Shown here piece by piece: positions 1 through 11,630 of a stretch of 56,400 bases of DNA; positions within the stretch are counted from its first letter, which is position 1, and each line of letters begins with the position of its first letter. Both the position numbers and the translations under genes were made by a program. The stretch covers positions 576,397 through 632,796 of the forward strand of contig MNCI01035040.1 of the NCBI GenBank assembly GCA_015680685.1. The letters run 5' to 3'. The notes below the pieces were generated by a model, which had not been told where the DNA came from, made no database searches, and was given only the letters and a program-made list of their open reading frames with translations. This stretch comes from Gnetum montanum (lineage: Eukaryota > Streptophyta > Gnetopsida > Gnetales > Gnetaceae).

Positions 1-385
1 AATTCAATCACCAGAAAATCAGCTGGGTAAGACCAACCACACACAGTGGTAATGATGTCCTCCACCAATCCCAAGGGAATGGTGATGGACTGGTCTGCCA
101 GCTCTAGTTGAATGTTGCTCTTCTTAAGTTGGGGAAGTTTCAGACGTGATACATCTCTCGTGAAATTAAGTTGACTCCGAAACTTGAGTCAAGAAGAGCC
201 CTATGTGGTTCATTTACGGTGATCTGTAAATAGATTAAGGGACTCCCAGGGTCAGTTGGTTTCCTAGGAAGGTGGCCCACCTTGATCCAGTTAGTTATGG
301 TATGCGTTAACATAACCGTATGTGTTAAGCTCTGATTTTGGACAAAAGGGTGCTCCGAAGTGTTAGATGGTGGAAGAGTGTACAT
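1..385 (-). pseudogene. Retrotransposon aspartic protease domain (partial)
   Basis: The minus-strand reading 385-140 ends with ALLDSSFGVNLIS, the retropepsin active-site block in which the usual D-S/T-G triad reads D-S-S. Conceptual translation of 140-1 continues in the retropepsin pattern: a stretch LELADQSITIPLGLVEDI, then a V-G/C-W-x-Y-P-A-D-F-x-V-I-E ending, as in plant Ty3 proteases. The loss of the active-site glycine suggests an inactive enzyme. The domain would process the Gag-Pol polyprotein. The domain end and the reverse transcriptase lie beyond the window edge. Confidence 0.75.
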
Positions 386-692
386 GGACCCAACACTTGT
401 TGTTGCGAGAGTTTGTCTGGGCTTTTGGTTCTAAAGTAAGGTCTTCTCTTTTTAAAGTTGTCAGAACCAGCAACAGGTTGGATATTTACATCTCTCGTAG
501 CGTGACGTTGCTGCAGTTAAAGAGGAAGTTCCCCTTGCATTGTTGGAGCAGGAGGTGTTATGGGAACTACTTGTGGCGGAAGAGGTGCAGATGGATTTGG
601 AGGATGGTGTGGATATGGAGTGTCTCCAAGAGGAGAAGGAGTCCTTCTGAAGTACTCCCAAGCTTGGTAGTGACGGTTGGGGGTTGTGTGAC

Positions 693-2793
693 TCATAGAG
701 TCACTTGGAGAAATCGGCTACTGCACATAATATCCATAAGGATTAGGCTGCCGGTAAGGGTACTGATGTTTCGGCGATGGCATCCCCCATGATTGTGGGT
801 ATTGCCACCGCTGTTGCTGTCCGATGGGCTGTGGTGGAACTGCCTTGGATTACCTTGTGGATAAGGTAACCTTCGGGGTGTTTGCTGTTGGTTGAGCCTT
901 GGATTAAGTGCATACACCCCAGACTCCTGTAGATGTGAGATGATGAGGCAACATCGCTTAGGATGGTCATAATGGCAGATCTCACATCCACCGTCATCAT
1001 CTGTGTCAGAGTCCACAGCCACATCGAAGTTAGTGATTTTCCCTTTACCCTTGTTATGTGCAAGGCTTAAATCTCTCCAATTTTTCTTACCTTTGTTACT
1101 ACTTTGTTCTACCTTAGACTCCTCTACAATTTTTAAGACGGTTTCAATTTTAGAGTCTAAGGAACTCCATACGTTGTCTACCTTAGCTGCTAATTCTGTT
1201 GTTAATTTTCTGATTGACAAGGTTTTTCGGTTCACCAACTCTTCGATTGGTGACTCATCCTCTTCATCACAAAATTTCACTCCCTTCTTTTGAAGGGAGG
1301 GATCGTGGATGTACTCTTCCACACTTTCCCTTTTTCGTAGCTCACCTTCTTTGTTTGCTACTTGCTCCAACAAGCTATGCACTTCATGGGCTCTAAGTTG
1401 TGAGAGTCTCCCTTGGGCGTAAGTCCCAAGGGTTCTTCTAGTTTCATGCCTTAGCCCATCCACGATGTGACAAAGTTGATTCCGCTAAGCGTATCCATGG
1501 CCAGGGCAACGATGTAACAATGTGTAGTAGTGGGCCATGGCAGCATCCAAGGGTTCATGTGTACCTTGCTTCCAGCGTTGGATCTGCTTACATAAATTGG
1601 ACACTCTGGAGTACGTTTGATACTTATCGTTGAACAGTTCTAGCATCGTACTCCACCTCCTAATGGTTTCTGGTTCTAGGGACCGGTACCAGCTCTCTCC
1701 TTCTTTAGTGAGTGTCCTTGGGAACAACTTAAGTTTTTGCCACTCATTTTCTATATTCTACAAGGCACAGGCATCGTGGAATGCCTATAAATGATTTTGC
1801 AGATCAGCATTGTATCCCCCTGCAAATCGTGGGATGTTTTTCATGTCTAATCGTTTGATCTGACTATCCTTTAAATGCCTTGTGGGAATCCTAACTGCCT
1901 CCGTGATGTCAAGCATACTTCGGGTTGCGAGTAGGGGCTCATCATGATCGTCTCTTTCATGATGCTTGTGATGTCTACATTTTTCCCTATTCTCCCTACA
2001 TCCTTGCCCTTGTCCTCTCTCTTGACTTTCCCGTCGAGGTCTTTCATCCTTCTTACTTTTATCCTTACCTTTATGTTCATGGTGGCTGCATGCAGATGTG
2101 GAAGAAGAGGGTGAGTGATGTGAAGAAGGGGAAGAAGAAGGGGAACCATCGCCATGACGATGTTTCTTGCCTTCTCTTCTGCTGCTACGGCCTCGATCGT
2201 GGTGACAATCTAAGTGTATATCCTTAGCATAAGTGGTTGTTCCCTCTATGAACAGTTGGTGTTCACGGGCATCAGAACCAGGGATATGTATCGCTAATTG
2301 TAGGTTCTGATACCCAACCTCCTCACCATCGTTAGGAGGGGGAACGTCATTTTTAAAGAACCTGCGATAAGGGGTTCCTCATCTCCTATTTCACTAAGGA
2401 CGTGCAGGACCTTGCCCTTCAACAGTGCATGTTGACTCTCCTGCCTTAAGTCTCTCATACGTTGGGCATCTGTGGGATAATAATCCCTCATGTCAAAGTC
2501 TTCCGCAATGTATTCAGTAAATAATTCTTGCATGCCAATCTGTGCCAAGGCACGAAAAAGCATTTGAGGGACTGATCAATCTAGGGGTAACATAATGTTA
2601 CCTTGCAAATCTCTCCACCGCAGCTACTCGTCCTGATGGAGAATAAAAGTAAAGTCTAGAATATACTCATTGGGATGAGTATAACTATCTTGTATTGTTT
2701 AGGACTTGGCTGAATTTGGTGATGTTTTTTATGTTGCCGACTGTCTCGTGTACGGTCCTTAGGTGGTGAGTTGCTCTTATGAGAAGAAGGCAT
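693..2793 (-). pseudogene. Retrotransposon gag (capsid/nucleocapsid), broken
   Basis: The first plausible ATG is at 2793-2791 (MPSSHKSNSPPKD). Downstream, pieces in different frames join into one Gag-like protein: an N-terminal segment (2563-2294), a Ser/His/Lys-rich hinge (about 2230-1990), and a capsid core around 1730-1485 with LFPRTLTKEGESWYRSL and W-x3-L-x2-F-x2-K-Y, the retrotrans_gag pattern. A C-terminal part (1463-693) has a cysteine cluster C-x2-C-x3-H-x3-C, near the CCHC knuckle but with shorter spacing. In-frame stops occur, for example just after GHGYA at about 1485, and frameshifts separate the blocks. Capsid identity is firm; the family within Ty3 is not resolved. Confidence 0.75.
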
Positions 2794-2916
2794 TTTTATC
2801 GGTGTGCTAATTTCACCGTTATATAATTTTTTCTCTTAGTTAACCCGAAGATTCGTTAAGGCTCACAATGATGTGAGTGATATCCCTTATGTTCTATTCA
2901 GCGCACAAACTCTAAG

Positions 2917-2934
2917 TGCCCGGCAACAGCATCA
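2917..2934 (-). other. Primer-binding site, tRNA-Asp type
   Basis: On the minus strand this reads TGATGCTGTTGCCGGGCA. It matches 14 of 18 positions of the complement of a plant tRNA-Asp 3' end (TGGCGCCGTTGCCGGGGA), a PBS used by several plant Ty3 lineages, notably Athila-like elements. It lies one base from the LTR end, where minus-strand DNA synthesis would be primed. Confidence 0.7.
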
Positions 2935-3686
2935 ATGATGAGTGGCGAGGTACCCCTACACTCAACCATACGAAACGAGCATAGCACACGCGATCCGGTA
3001 GAACTCCGTAGACTAAATGCCTAAACACCCCATGGAACACTTGGGGTTAATCATTCGTTGTCTTCCTAGACTTACTTGTAGTTGTCACGGTGTATGGTTA
3101 AGTAAGTTCGAGGTATATGATTTTTATGGTCTTTTATGCTTTTTCTCCTATGCTAAAGGGTGAAGGGTTGAGAGAACTAACTAACTTTAACTAAGGACCT
3201 AAGTCTAAATTAACTAGTGTCAGCATCCATTCCCACTTACCGTACACACCTTGAACTATGCAACTGTGGCTACCAAACGCTAATCGTTACTAGGATTACC
3301 ACACGTAATGCACGTGCTCGAAGTGGTCATACTGAGGCACTTAACTAGCCTAAACATGATGAACAGCCGATTCCTTGACTAGTCGTACACATCCGTAGAT
3401 GCTCGTAATCAAGTCGTACTCATGCTGCGCTAATGCATGTAATAAATAACGTGTAAGAAATAACAGGTAATAAATCCTATTCCATGCACTGCAAGGTTTA
3501 TCCACAAAGCTCGTCTTTATTACCATACACAACTTGCGTTTAGGTACAAAGCTGCTTGAATAAAGATCTGTTCACTTGGGGACTCCTACTGCGGGCACAT
3601 GGAAAATATTCTATCTCTGGAGTGATCAAATTGCCAGAGTTTCCCTACTTTAAGCCTAAGATGGGAAATAAGGGGAGTGCCACCTC

Positions 3687-3695
3687 TTATTTATA
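3687..3695 (-). promoter_or_regulatory. LTR TATA box
   Basis: On the minus strand the sequence is TATAAATAA, followed within 35 bp by purine-rich sequence typical of an LTR start region. It sits about 17-50 bp inside the palindromic array and would drive transcription of the retrotransposon leftward, away from ISA2. Confidence 0.6.
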
Positions 3696-3711
3696 GATTT
3701 GACGGCGGATC

Positions 3712-3756
3712 GCAATATCGCGTACGCGATATTGCAGGGGACGATGCAATATCGCG
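3712..3756. promoter_or_regulatory. Perfect 24-bp palindrome plus third half-site in LTR
   Basis: Positions 3712-3735 are a perfect palindrome, GCAATATCGCG, TA at the centre and its complement; every base pair was checked. A third copy of the half-site, GCAATATCGCG, follows at 3746-3756. The array is immediately upstream of the LTR TATA box, so a transcription-factor binding site or an extrusion hairpin are both possible. It is rich in CpG in an otherwise AT-rich neighbourhood. Confidence 0.7.
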
Positions 3757-3764
3757 TCTCATCA

Positions 3765-5590
3765 CTAAGTTTTGAAAAGATTTTAGTAAATAATGATGAT
3801 CTTTTAACTCCACTGCTTAACAGTGCATCTTTAATTCCTATAGTATTAGGCTTATGTAGCTAATTTTTTGGTAGTGGATCAATAGTGACATTCATAAGTT
3901 GAAATTGAAAATAAGTTTAATCTAATTTGATTGCTAAGAGTGTTGTTTCCTCTACTTTATTATGGGCTAACTAAAGTGATGATAAACATCTTGACAATAT
4001 GATTGGAATATCATTATTTCTTGTAATTATAATCTCTAGAAAATCTTTATAATGTTCAAAAAATTCATCATTGATTGTATACATGTGGAGTTTTGTAATT
4101 TTTTCCTCTATTTCATCATGTAACTTCTACACTAGTGCTTGAATCTATTTAGTAAAAAATTTCTAATTCTTAACTTTGGAAGTTTGTTTTCTTGTAGTCT
4201 CTAATTCCCACATAAGTACAAGAGTCTATACTAACAAGAATTTCTTTTAATTATCTAGCTTATGATCTTCATCATGACTTCCTCAATTCTAGTTATTAAT
4301 TTTGGATTAGATGTCATGATTGAAGTTGCTATTGTTTATTTTAAAATTTGGAATTCTTGGGCTTATTTCTTAGTCAAATTCAAAGCTTAAGACATCTTGG
4401 ATTGGTATTTGTTTAAATGCCTTAGCAATTTTATTTTTGTCTTTCATTTATGTTTACAAATCCTTAGTTAACTTTTAATTTGTCTTGAAGCATTAACAAG
4501 ATCATTCTTTTTCTTAATACAATGATATTTCATTTTTGAATGTTAAGAATAAAAGATGTTCTTTACTTACAAATCGAATAATGCACTTAAAAGATAACAT
4601 TAGCACTTCAAATTAATGAAACATGAAAAGAAATAGATCGATAAAAGTAAATATATGAAATGAGAACCCTAGTTTTATCTTCGTCTGACAATTAGGATCC
4701 CTAAAGGCAATCCAACATTGCCATCATAGTTAGGACATAAGATCAAAGGGATGATTAGTCCCTTTTTGTTCCACTCACCTTGTTGGCTCCACAACTCCAT
4801 ACTAGCATAACCTATAAGTCTTTTGCCTTAAATGCCATATGTCAAACCCTTAAAAGGAGATAGTGAATAGTTACAACTCCTCATACAAGGCACCACTTCA
4901 TCTAAAGGTTAATTACATTGTTTACATTTTATAATACAACTCCATTTCTTAATTAAAAATTATATGTTACAATCTATCCCCCTTAAGAAACTTGCCTATC
5001 CTTGAGCTTCTCTTTGATGTCCAACTACTTTGCAATTGCCTTTTCCATTTACATCTCATTCTCAATTCCATCATTACCATTATCATCTGCACAAAGCTAC
5101 ATGCATTCGTTCCTAATATTTATTCAAATTAATAATTAAGTTTATTAATCATCATTATGTTTAAAAAGATGAGCATAAGAGTTTAAGATAAACTTCCTAT
5201 TTTCCCATGTTCCTTGAAGCTTTCAACTTTTGTTGCTATTTGTTCTTTATGTTTGATTGATGTATCCTTTTCTCAAAGAGAGTTTTCTTATTCTCTTTAC
5301 AAGAAATCTTTTAACAAGAAGTGAAAATCTGTGAGAATGTTTCTAAATAAGGGCAAGGCTTGATCCTTTTCCTACCTCACAAGGGAGGTTTTCCAGGATT
5401 GGTTGCAAGGAGGAAAACTTGAAAATTGGTTGCAAGGAGGAAAACTTGAAAAATCCTAAAAGTGTTGACCTCTTTCTTTAGACTCTCTTCAATAATCTAA
5501 TGTACTTTAATTTTTTTTTAATAATATTATTTATTTTTTAAGACAACACCCCTTATACATCAAATTTTAATTTCCCTAGAGGCTAGGCTT
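3765..5590. other. AT-rich intergenic sequence, no gene seen
   Basis: No open frame, RNA gene or recognisable element could be supported. The segment is AT-rich with many short homopolymers. The only clear structure is the small tandem repeat at 5398-5451. Confidence 0.5.
5398..5451. repeat. 27-bp tandem duplication
   Basis: Two adjacent identical copies (5398-5424 and 5425-5451) of a unit beginning ATTGGTTGCAAGGAGG. The exact identity suggests a recent slippage event or an assembly artefact. Confidence 0.8.
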
Positions 5591-7781
5591 CTTTGTTGCT
5601 TGAATTACACGTGTCATCCCAATATATTTTGGTATTTTGATCAAACCGATCCAACAAATTCCCGGACGGAGACTATCCAGAGCTCAACCTTGGCAGTAAG
5701 ACTTTCTTACCTTGGCGGGATCCAAAACAAGGAAAAAAAAAAGAGAAAAAAAAAAGTAGTTTTTCCGGGACTTCCAAGGCAAGGGGCGGCCCCCACGCCC
5801 GATCCTTCTCGATCATGTATTGGAATCAACGGAGAAGTGTAACGCCCTTTACTAGGTAGTGAATGCGGATCAACCTATCGATATTCGAGGTTAAAATATC
5901 GAATAGAGATAAAAAATTTCGCACCTTTCTGGCCACGTGTATCCTGTGAAAGCAACATATTACTCTTAACCGTTGTTTCGTTTGCAAGTCACCAGCCTCA
6001 GCTTCACGAACTTGGATCTCAAGTTTGATACGCCAAATTCACAATTCCCGGATGCTGCATCATTTAGAATACCTGCAGTCATTCTTCAGCGCTGCTGTGG
6101 AACACTTTATCTTGCTTTAGTTCTCTATCTTACCTTGCGCTTCAGGACAAAGACCTTTAGTGTACATCACTGTGTCAGGTTTTATAAATGTCACTTTTGT
6201 TTGCTATTTCATAATGTTAATTTTTTACTCATATCATCAGCGGTGCAATGCCTGCATGTTCTTACAGTCCTTGTCATACCTTTTTAGTCTCCGAGATTGA
6301 AGTCCATTTGCACATTTGTTTAGTTTTTAATAGCTATTTAATCTCATTTCTTGCCAACTATCTTTTATGATTGATTGATGTGAGTTTTAGCGTAATCTGG
6401 TTCCCGGCTGTAAGATGCCACCATAGTTACATAAAAAAATGTGCAAAAGGACCAATAAGTGAGACATTTCATAGAATTCACAGGAAAGAAGAAAGATTAC
6501 TCTTACATTAAGAGTTCTAAAATTAACTTCAATCGATATTATTGGCATTGGATGTGTAGTAGTTCGTGCTGCCGAATTTTAAGCATTTTAACTCTGTGTT
6601 TGCCAAAAGCAAGCTTATGCAAGAGCAGTATACAACACTTATTTCAAAAAGCAATATACAGAAAAGGTAGCATCATATTTATATTGAAGTGTCACTCTCT
6701 GGCTTTTTGCTGGGGATGTGTTACTGATTACTTGAAAAGATTCCACATAAATGCATGTATTATGCCATTCTTTGTCAACAATATAGATAAATAAAACATG
6801 TATCCACCTTAATATAGATAAATCTTAATAAGCCCCATGGTTTTTGTAAGTGCTATTGTGGAAGCCAAATGACTTTTACACCTTTTGAAGAAATTATTAG
6901 ATCATATTTATTATATTTGATGATAAAACATACTTCATCGAACTATCTCTGTCATAGTCCTAGACTCATATAAGTCCATGATTGTGTTTGCTAAAGGATT
7001 AGTGTTTGCAATGATTTTAAAAAAAAAAAATCGTAGAAATATTTGGTTGGTTATGTATTTTAATATGTTATTGTGTTTTTCTTAGTTCACTGTTTAAATT
7101 GAATGATAACCATAATTATACGATGGTCATAACAAGAGAAAAATAATTCATATTTTTAAAAATAATTTTCGATCAATTTTGCAGGTTTTGAATTACTTGG
7201 AGTTCATTCAAACTATTAATGGATGCTATAATTAATATGAGAGCGATGCCATTGAGTGCCTCCTTACCAAACAGAATGGTACGATGTCTAACATTAATAG
7301 CCATGTATATTCACTAAATTGGCAATTGCAACTTGAAGACATATTGCAGGTTCTCTTTTATATTTAATTCCTGTTAATCAATCTCATTGTTTTGTCGTGG
7401 CATATTGGGACAAATATCACAAAGAACCAGATGAAACTAGCAGTCCAATCTAACAAATGATAGACGATAAATGATCTTATACTTAACCACAAATGGTTCC
7501 AATATTTTTTTCAGAAAAATCAGTTTTGTAAAGTTATACGAAGCGTCATTTTATTACTGTGTCAGTGACTTTATCTAGTGATTACTCATTTCTGAACTGT
7601 GCTTGCAGTTCTTTATTGTAGCATTTAGCCTTTATTTAACGTTTGAATTTTTTCATTTGTCTTTAATCAAATTTGATATGTGTCACATTACTTCTAGTTT
7701 TTATTTTATGCATGATATTAGTCATAGGCATTTTGTAGAAATTTGATATACATACAAATTTTGAGTTTTGTCCCATGGCAG
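5590..7781 (+). other. ISA2 upstream region: probable 5' leader exon and leader intron
   Basis: The coding exon at 7803 is preceded by a good 3' splice site (..TCCCATGGCAG at 7771-7781), so an untranslated exon must lie upstream if that site is used. The region 5600-6178 is less AT-rich than its surroundings and ends with TGTCAG followed by GTTTTA at 6179, a possible donor; this would give a leader intron of about 1.6 kb. A 104-codon open frame at 5973-6287 shows no similarity to isoamylase and is not called coding. No convincing TATA box was seen. The leader assignment is inference. Confidence 0.3.
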
Positions 7782-7802
7782 TTTCCTTGTCTATGTTCAG
7801 AA

Positions 7803-8108
7803 ATGGCAAAACCTTCTTTTGCGAGTCCTGCCAAGGTGATTGGAAGCAGTCTCTATGACATTGGGAGATTACTGTTTTTTGCCTCTGATAAAAAGTTGAG
7901 ATATGGTTGTATTTGTCAATATAAGGGGAATCAATGTAGGACAATGAGGTCAAAATCCACGTTTCTAAAAGGGAAGAGTCAAGCTTCAGCAACAAGGGAT
8001 AATCTCTCTGCTAACCAGATGCATTGGAATCAGACTAAGGAAATCAGTGGCACATCTTTCTGCACTAGGGAATCAGTCTATGTATTTCACACTGACACTG
8101 GAGGAGAG
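7803..8108 (+). CDS. ISA2: Isoamylase 2 (ISA2/DBE1), first coding exon
   Basis: This exon encodes residues 1-102 of a plant isoamylase-type debranching enzyme subunit. In known plants ISA2 binds ISA1 in the plastid stroma and helps trim pre-amylopectin; ISA2 itself lacks essential catalytic residues. The ATG at 7803 has the plant-like context GAAATGGC. The first ~55 residues are rich in Ser, Ala, Lys and Arg and poor in acidic residues, as expected of a chloroplast transit peptide. The exon ends with SVYVFHTDTGGE before a GTATAT donor (phase 0). I matched this, from memory of the family, to the GG-Q/E-V-x-V-x-V-x-R region of Arabidopsis ISA2. It joins the next exon in frame. The first ~70 residues have no recognisable match, so the true start could differ. 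Confidence 0.75.
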
Positions 8109-8488
8109 GTATATATTTGAATGAAATAAATGATTTATAATTTTTTTTTCTTATATCACAATGCTGCAATTCTATACACCATTTGTTTGCTTGTTCAAAG
8201 CATGAAGATTTGTTAAATGTAGTAGAGATTTATATTTTGATTAATAACCGAGAAGTGCCAATTAGAGTTGTTTCACACATTTAAGGAGTTGAATTAAGAT
8301 ACTAGTGAGTTATTAGTTTGAAATATTCTTTTTTCCTGAAAAATGGCAAACAAATTGGATTAGAAAGGAGGATCCCTGCATATTGGTAAAAGCAGAATTA
8401 CAAGTAGAATATCGTTGAGACTCATGTATTGGCTGACACTTTAAAAAATTCAAGATTCATTTTTTTGTTGTGCTTGGTAGCCCTAATT

Positions 8489-8663
8489 TAGGCGGCCATC
8501 ATTTGGAGTGACTGCAAAGTGCTTGTTTCTCACGTCATAAGACCTAGGTTTAAGCCTATGCACAACCACTTGAAAAGAGGTTAGGCTTTTGCATATCCAC
8601 TGACCTTCCTGGACCTCGCCTTGGTGGGATGAGCATTGAGTCCCTGAGTGATGACCCCTTTTT
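8489..8663 (+). mobile_element. tRNA-derived SINE with 15-bp target-site duplication
   Basis: A 175-bp insertion flanked by the exact direct repeat TTGGTAGCCCTAATT (8474-8488 and 8664-8678). Inside is an RNA polymerase III B-box-like stretch, AGGTTTAAGCCT, downstream of a region resembling an A box. The 3' end is a run of T's (from 8659), as in poly(T)-tailed plant SINEs such as the Au group; that family name is a guess. A related copy of the flank at about 8935 lacks the insertion, which independently supports a transposition event. It lies in the first ISA2 coding-region intron. Confidence 0.8.
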
Positions 8664-8664
8664 T

Positions 8665-9035
8665 TGGTAGCCCTAATTGCCAACTACTCCTCTTGCCTTC
8701 AGAGTTATGCTTGTTGAACATCCTTTGTGGGTGATCATGTTTAGCTTATCCCAGTCTGAAATATTCTTTTCTTTTTTTTGGGGGCAAAAAGAGGAAATAT
8801 TCTTTTCTTTTGAAAAAATGGAATATACAAGTAGTACAAAAGAAAAGGTTTTAAAAAAGAAGAATAAATTTAAAATGGCTATTGATTTAAACTAAAAATC
8901 AAAAGTAGGAGAAGAATATCCTTGGCTTACTAGGTAGCCCAAATTGCCAACTATTACTCTGTTTTCAGAGCAAATATATATGCCAGTTGAAATCTTGTGC
9001 AGATGGCCATGCTCAGTGTATCCCAGATGTTTATT
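8665..9035. repeat. Partial intronic duplication with SINE-free copy
   Basis: The stretch starting GGTAGCCCTAATTGCCAACT (about 8667) recurs in diverged form at about 8935 (GGTAGCCCAAATTGCCAACT), and the following bases up to ..TATCCCAG are also shared. Similar AAATATTCTTTT motifs at about 8325, 8760 and 8798 suggest that the duplicated unit is longer. The second copy is the unoccupied counterpart of the SINE insertion site. Confidence 0.6.
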
Positions 9036-11129
9036 TGTAAACCTTTAGTCTATTTTGCAGTGTGCTTACTAGTGTCATTGATAGTTTTAGTTTTGATGGA
9101 TAATTTATGGAATTCATATATTGTGATAAAGATCTTTCGTGTATCTCGTATTTAAGCAGATGGATTTGGTGTATAATGGCCATCTTTAGAAATTCATCAT
9201 TGTAGGTCAGTCAGGAAATAGTTGGACAAAGAGTTGAATACAAACACCCTATTTTTATGATCATTAAACCCTTGACAACTCTAATAAGTATAATTCTAAT
9301 ATTTTTGACATTCAAAAAATAAAAGCAATGAGAAAACATTTACAAACTTTACTTTTTACATTTCCGTAGAAAACAACTATAACTTCTAACTACATGGATT
9401 TTGAAACATAGAAAAACAACAATGAAAAAATTTGGTGTTCAGCCATAGCCTGATAGTTAATTTGGATGTAACTATGATGTAGATAGGTTGCAGGGTGCCA
9501 TTTGTGGCTGGTTGTTGATGCTGTTATGAGGTGGGTTCCATGGTCGGTTGAGATGTCTGGATGACCCATCATGGCTTCCTTGTCTTCTTTGATTATGATT
9601 TTAATTCCTATGTCTATTCTATTGTTGTTGTTGTCTCAGTGGTGTCAAAGGATTCTCCAAATTTTGAACTCTGTTGTAAACTTTGTCCAACTTTTCTTCC
9701 ACCCTGATCAGCAAATAGATAGCATACTCCACTCTCTATGCTGTAATCAAATTCAAATGCTGATTTGAAACCTAGCTGGTAGTCGGTTGTTGGAGACCAT
9801 CATCAATTGCCGTACACAAATTCATGAACTGTTCATGGGCTCTCTCCATTTTGTTTCAAACACTAAATTCTCTTGCCTTTGGTTATGTTCCATGATCTCA
9901 TTTGCCATAACATTGCACATTGATCACCAGTGCTTCTTAAGCTTTTCTTACTCAACCATTGTGTTGGTTACACAACATCACCTATCCTTCAATTGCCCTT
10001 GTTAACTAATCTTCCTATTACTCATTGTAACTGTCTTTGCAGTTCCCTCCTTTGATCCTAACGTCACCCCTAGAGTTTACTTTTACATTTCGTGGACAAC
10101 TCTACTTGCCTAGGATCATTACAATCAGACTTGTAATATCCTTTAATTGTCAGATATAATCATTTATAAACCTTAACAATTTATTGTCGATCCTTTTGGT
10201 CTTTGCATAACATCAGTTTTCTTTATGGGTTCTTTTCTTGTTGGTCTTACATGTGAGACTAATTTCTTTTGAACTTGTAACAATTTGTACATCCTCGAAC
10301 TTAGTAAATTACCTTAGACCACTACATCTTTGGTAGCATGTCCTTTAGCGGATATTTTCCCCATAACTTCATGTAGTTCTTGTCCCCTTTATGACTGCAT
10401 AACCATTCACATCATTGTATTGAAACTTCCTTTGGATCTTCTCTCCTCTTTAGGAATTGGATCCTCTACGTACTCTCCTTACAAACTTACCTCATTGTAA
10501 GTTCCTTCATACTTTATTTTCTGGCTTTTGGTTTACTATTAGCTAGCCCAGGTTTCTTCACCTTTATGATTTATTTAGGTCTTACATTCTTTATCAACCG
10601 TAATTAAGGTCTAACAAACAGCCTGCAGCTTTGAAAGCTCACATGTTAAACAAGTTTCATACTTGTTAAGTTTTGGAATTGATGGATTTCCCTCAAATTA
10701 TCTAGCAACTTTTCAAAATCAATTTTAAATTTTAAATTATTTCTTTTACCAAGGAGTTTTCCATAGCTAAATAATAGGTATAGAACATGTTTTGCTGAAT
10801 ACAAAAGACTCTGGTACAGATTATCCCACCTAAAAAAGATGCAGTGATCTAGTGAATATTATTCTTTTTTATTAAATTTTTGTAGATTTCATTCTTGAAT
10901 AGCTACTAAAATGATGGATCCATTGTTATGTTTCCTGGTTCTTTAGATTTCACTATCTTTTGCACTTGGTGGATGGTTATTCATTTTTAGTATTTTTTAG
11001 GAAATTTTGATTGTTGTTTTTACTAGTGTTCATAAAGTTGGGATCGTTGACATTTATGTCATTATCAGAATTCAATAAGAAGTCCTGAAATATGATCAAT
11101 GCATCCATTCTCTTTTATTGGTGATACAG

Positions 11130-11234
11130 GTAAAGGTATTTGTCAGAAGAGTAGATACTATATACAAATTAACAGTTGCGGTCTCACCATATGCACAAAG
11201 AGATCAGATGGAAAGAGATTTAAAGCTTCATTGG
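11130..11234 (+). CDS. ISA2: ISA2 coding exon 2
   Basis: Encodes 35 residues (103-137) beginning VKVFVRRVDTIYKLTVAV and ending LKLHW. It is bounded by an ATACAG acceptor and a GTGAGT donor, phase 0 on both sides. The content continues the N-terminal, ISA2-specific beta-strand-rich region and precedes GIFRSD in the next exon, which corresponds to the W-G-V-F-R-S-D stretch of Arabidopsis ISA2 as I recall it. The following intron is 18.6 kb long. Confidence 0.8.
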
Positions 11235-11630
11235 GTGAGTTATATATATATCATTTATCCTGATAAAACTTTATCATATTATCATTTTCATCAGACTATA
11301 GGATCTAGCCTTTGTTGTTTGATTTTCCATATACCAAATTTTACACAAATTGCATTACTTTTTCAATCTATGTTTTAGTTACTTGAGAACATCATACAGG
11401 AAACATTTTTTGCATATTACTTCACTATGTAGTGCTGTAATTGTAATAGTTTAATCTGGAATTGTGTCATGGAGGTGCTTTCATCCTATTTCACATAGTA
11501 GCATAGTCTAAATACTCTCTGGAGGATAGGAATTAGAAACCAAGGAAAAATTGGAAAAGTTGATCAAGAGTGAAGAAAACTGTGCATTGTTACACTGAAA
11601 ACAAATAACACAAGCAAAAGGGATTAAAAA

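Larger units (their letters stand above)
1..3764 (-). mobile_element. Ty3/gypsy-type LTR retrotransposon, 5' part, cut by window edge
   Basis: Read on the minus strand, the order is LTR, primer-binding site, gag, protease, which is the standard Ty3/gypsy order; pol and the second LTR would lie left of position 1. The LTR (2936-3764) starts and ends with the inverted pair TGATGAG/CTCATCA and is followed by a tRNA-Asp-like PBS. Gag and protease are recognisable but carry stops and frameshifts, so this copy is dead. The element lies about 2 kb upstream of the probable ISA2 leader. The flank after the LTR (3765-3769, ctaag) would be the target-site duplication; its partner is outside the window. 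Confidence 0.85.
2936..3764 (-). repeat. 5' LTR of the Ty3-type element (829 bp)
   Basis: Bounded by TGATGAG (2936-2942) and CTCATCA (3758-3764), a 7-bp terminal inverted repeat with the canonical TG..CA ends, and adjoining the PBS. Read on the minus strand it contains, in order, a short palindromic array (3712-3756), a TATA box (3687-3695) and then the transcribed R-U5 part. Its partner LTR is off the window, so the boundary is inferred from the PBS, the terminal repeat and the promoter layout. Confidence 0.75.
8109..11129 (+). other. ISA2 intron between coding exons 1 and 2 (3.0 kb)
   Basis: GT..AG intron, phase 0, ending ATACAG. AT-rich and non-coding. It contains a SINE at 8489-8663 and a partly duplicated stretch (about 8665-8760 against 8935-9035). 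The remainder, including several short chance open frames between 9390 and 10005, shows nothing I can identify. Confidence 0.75.

Noticed and set aside
5973-6287. 104-codon frame as the N-terminal exon of ISA2
   Set aside because: No resemblance to isoamylase or a transit peptide; the better start with a plant-like ATG context is at 7803, behind a good acceptor. Kept only as a possible untranslated leader.
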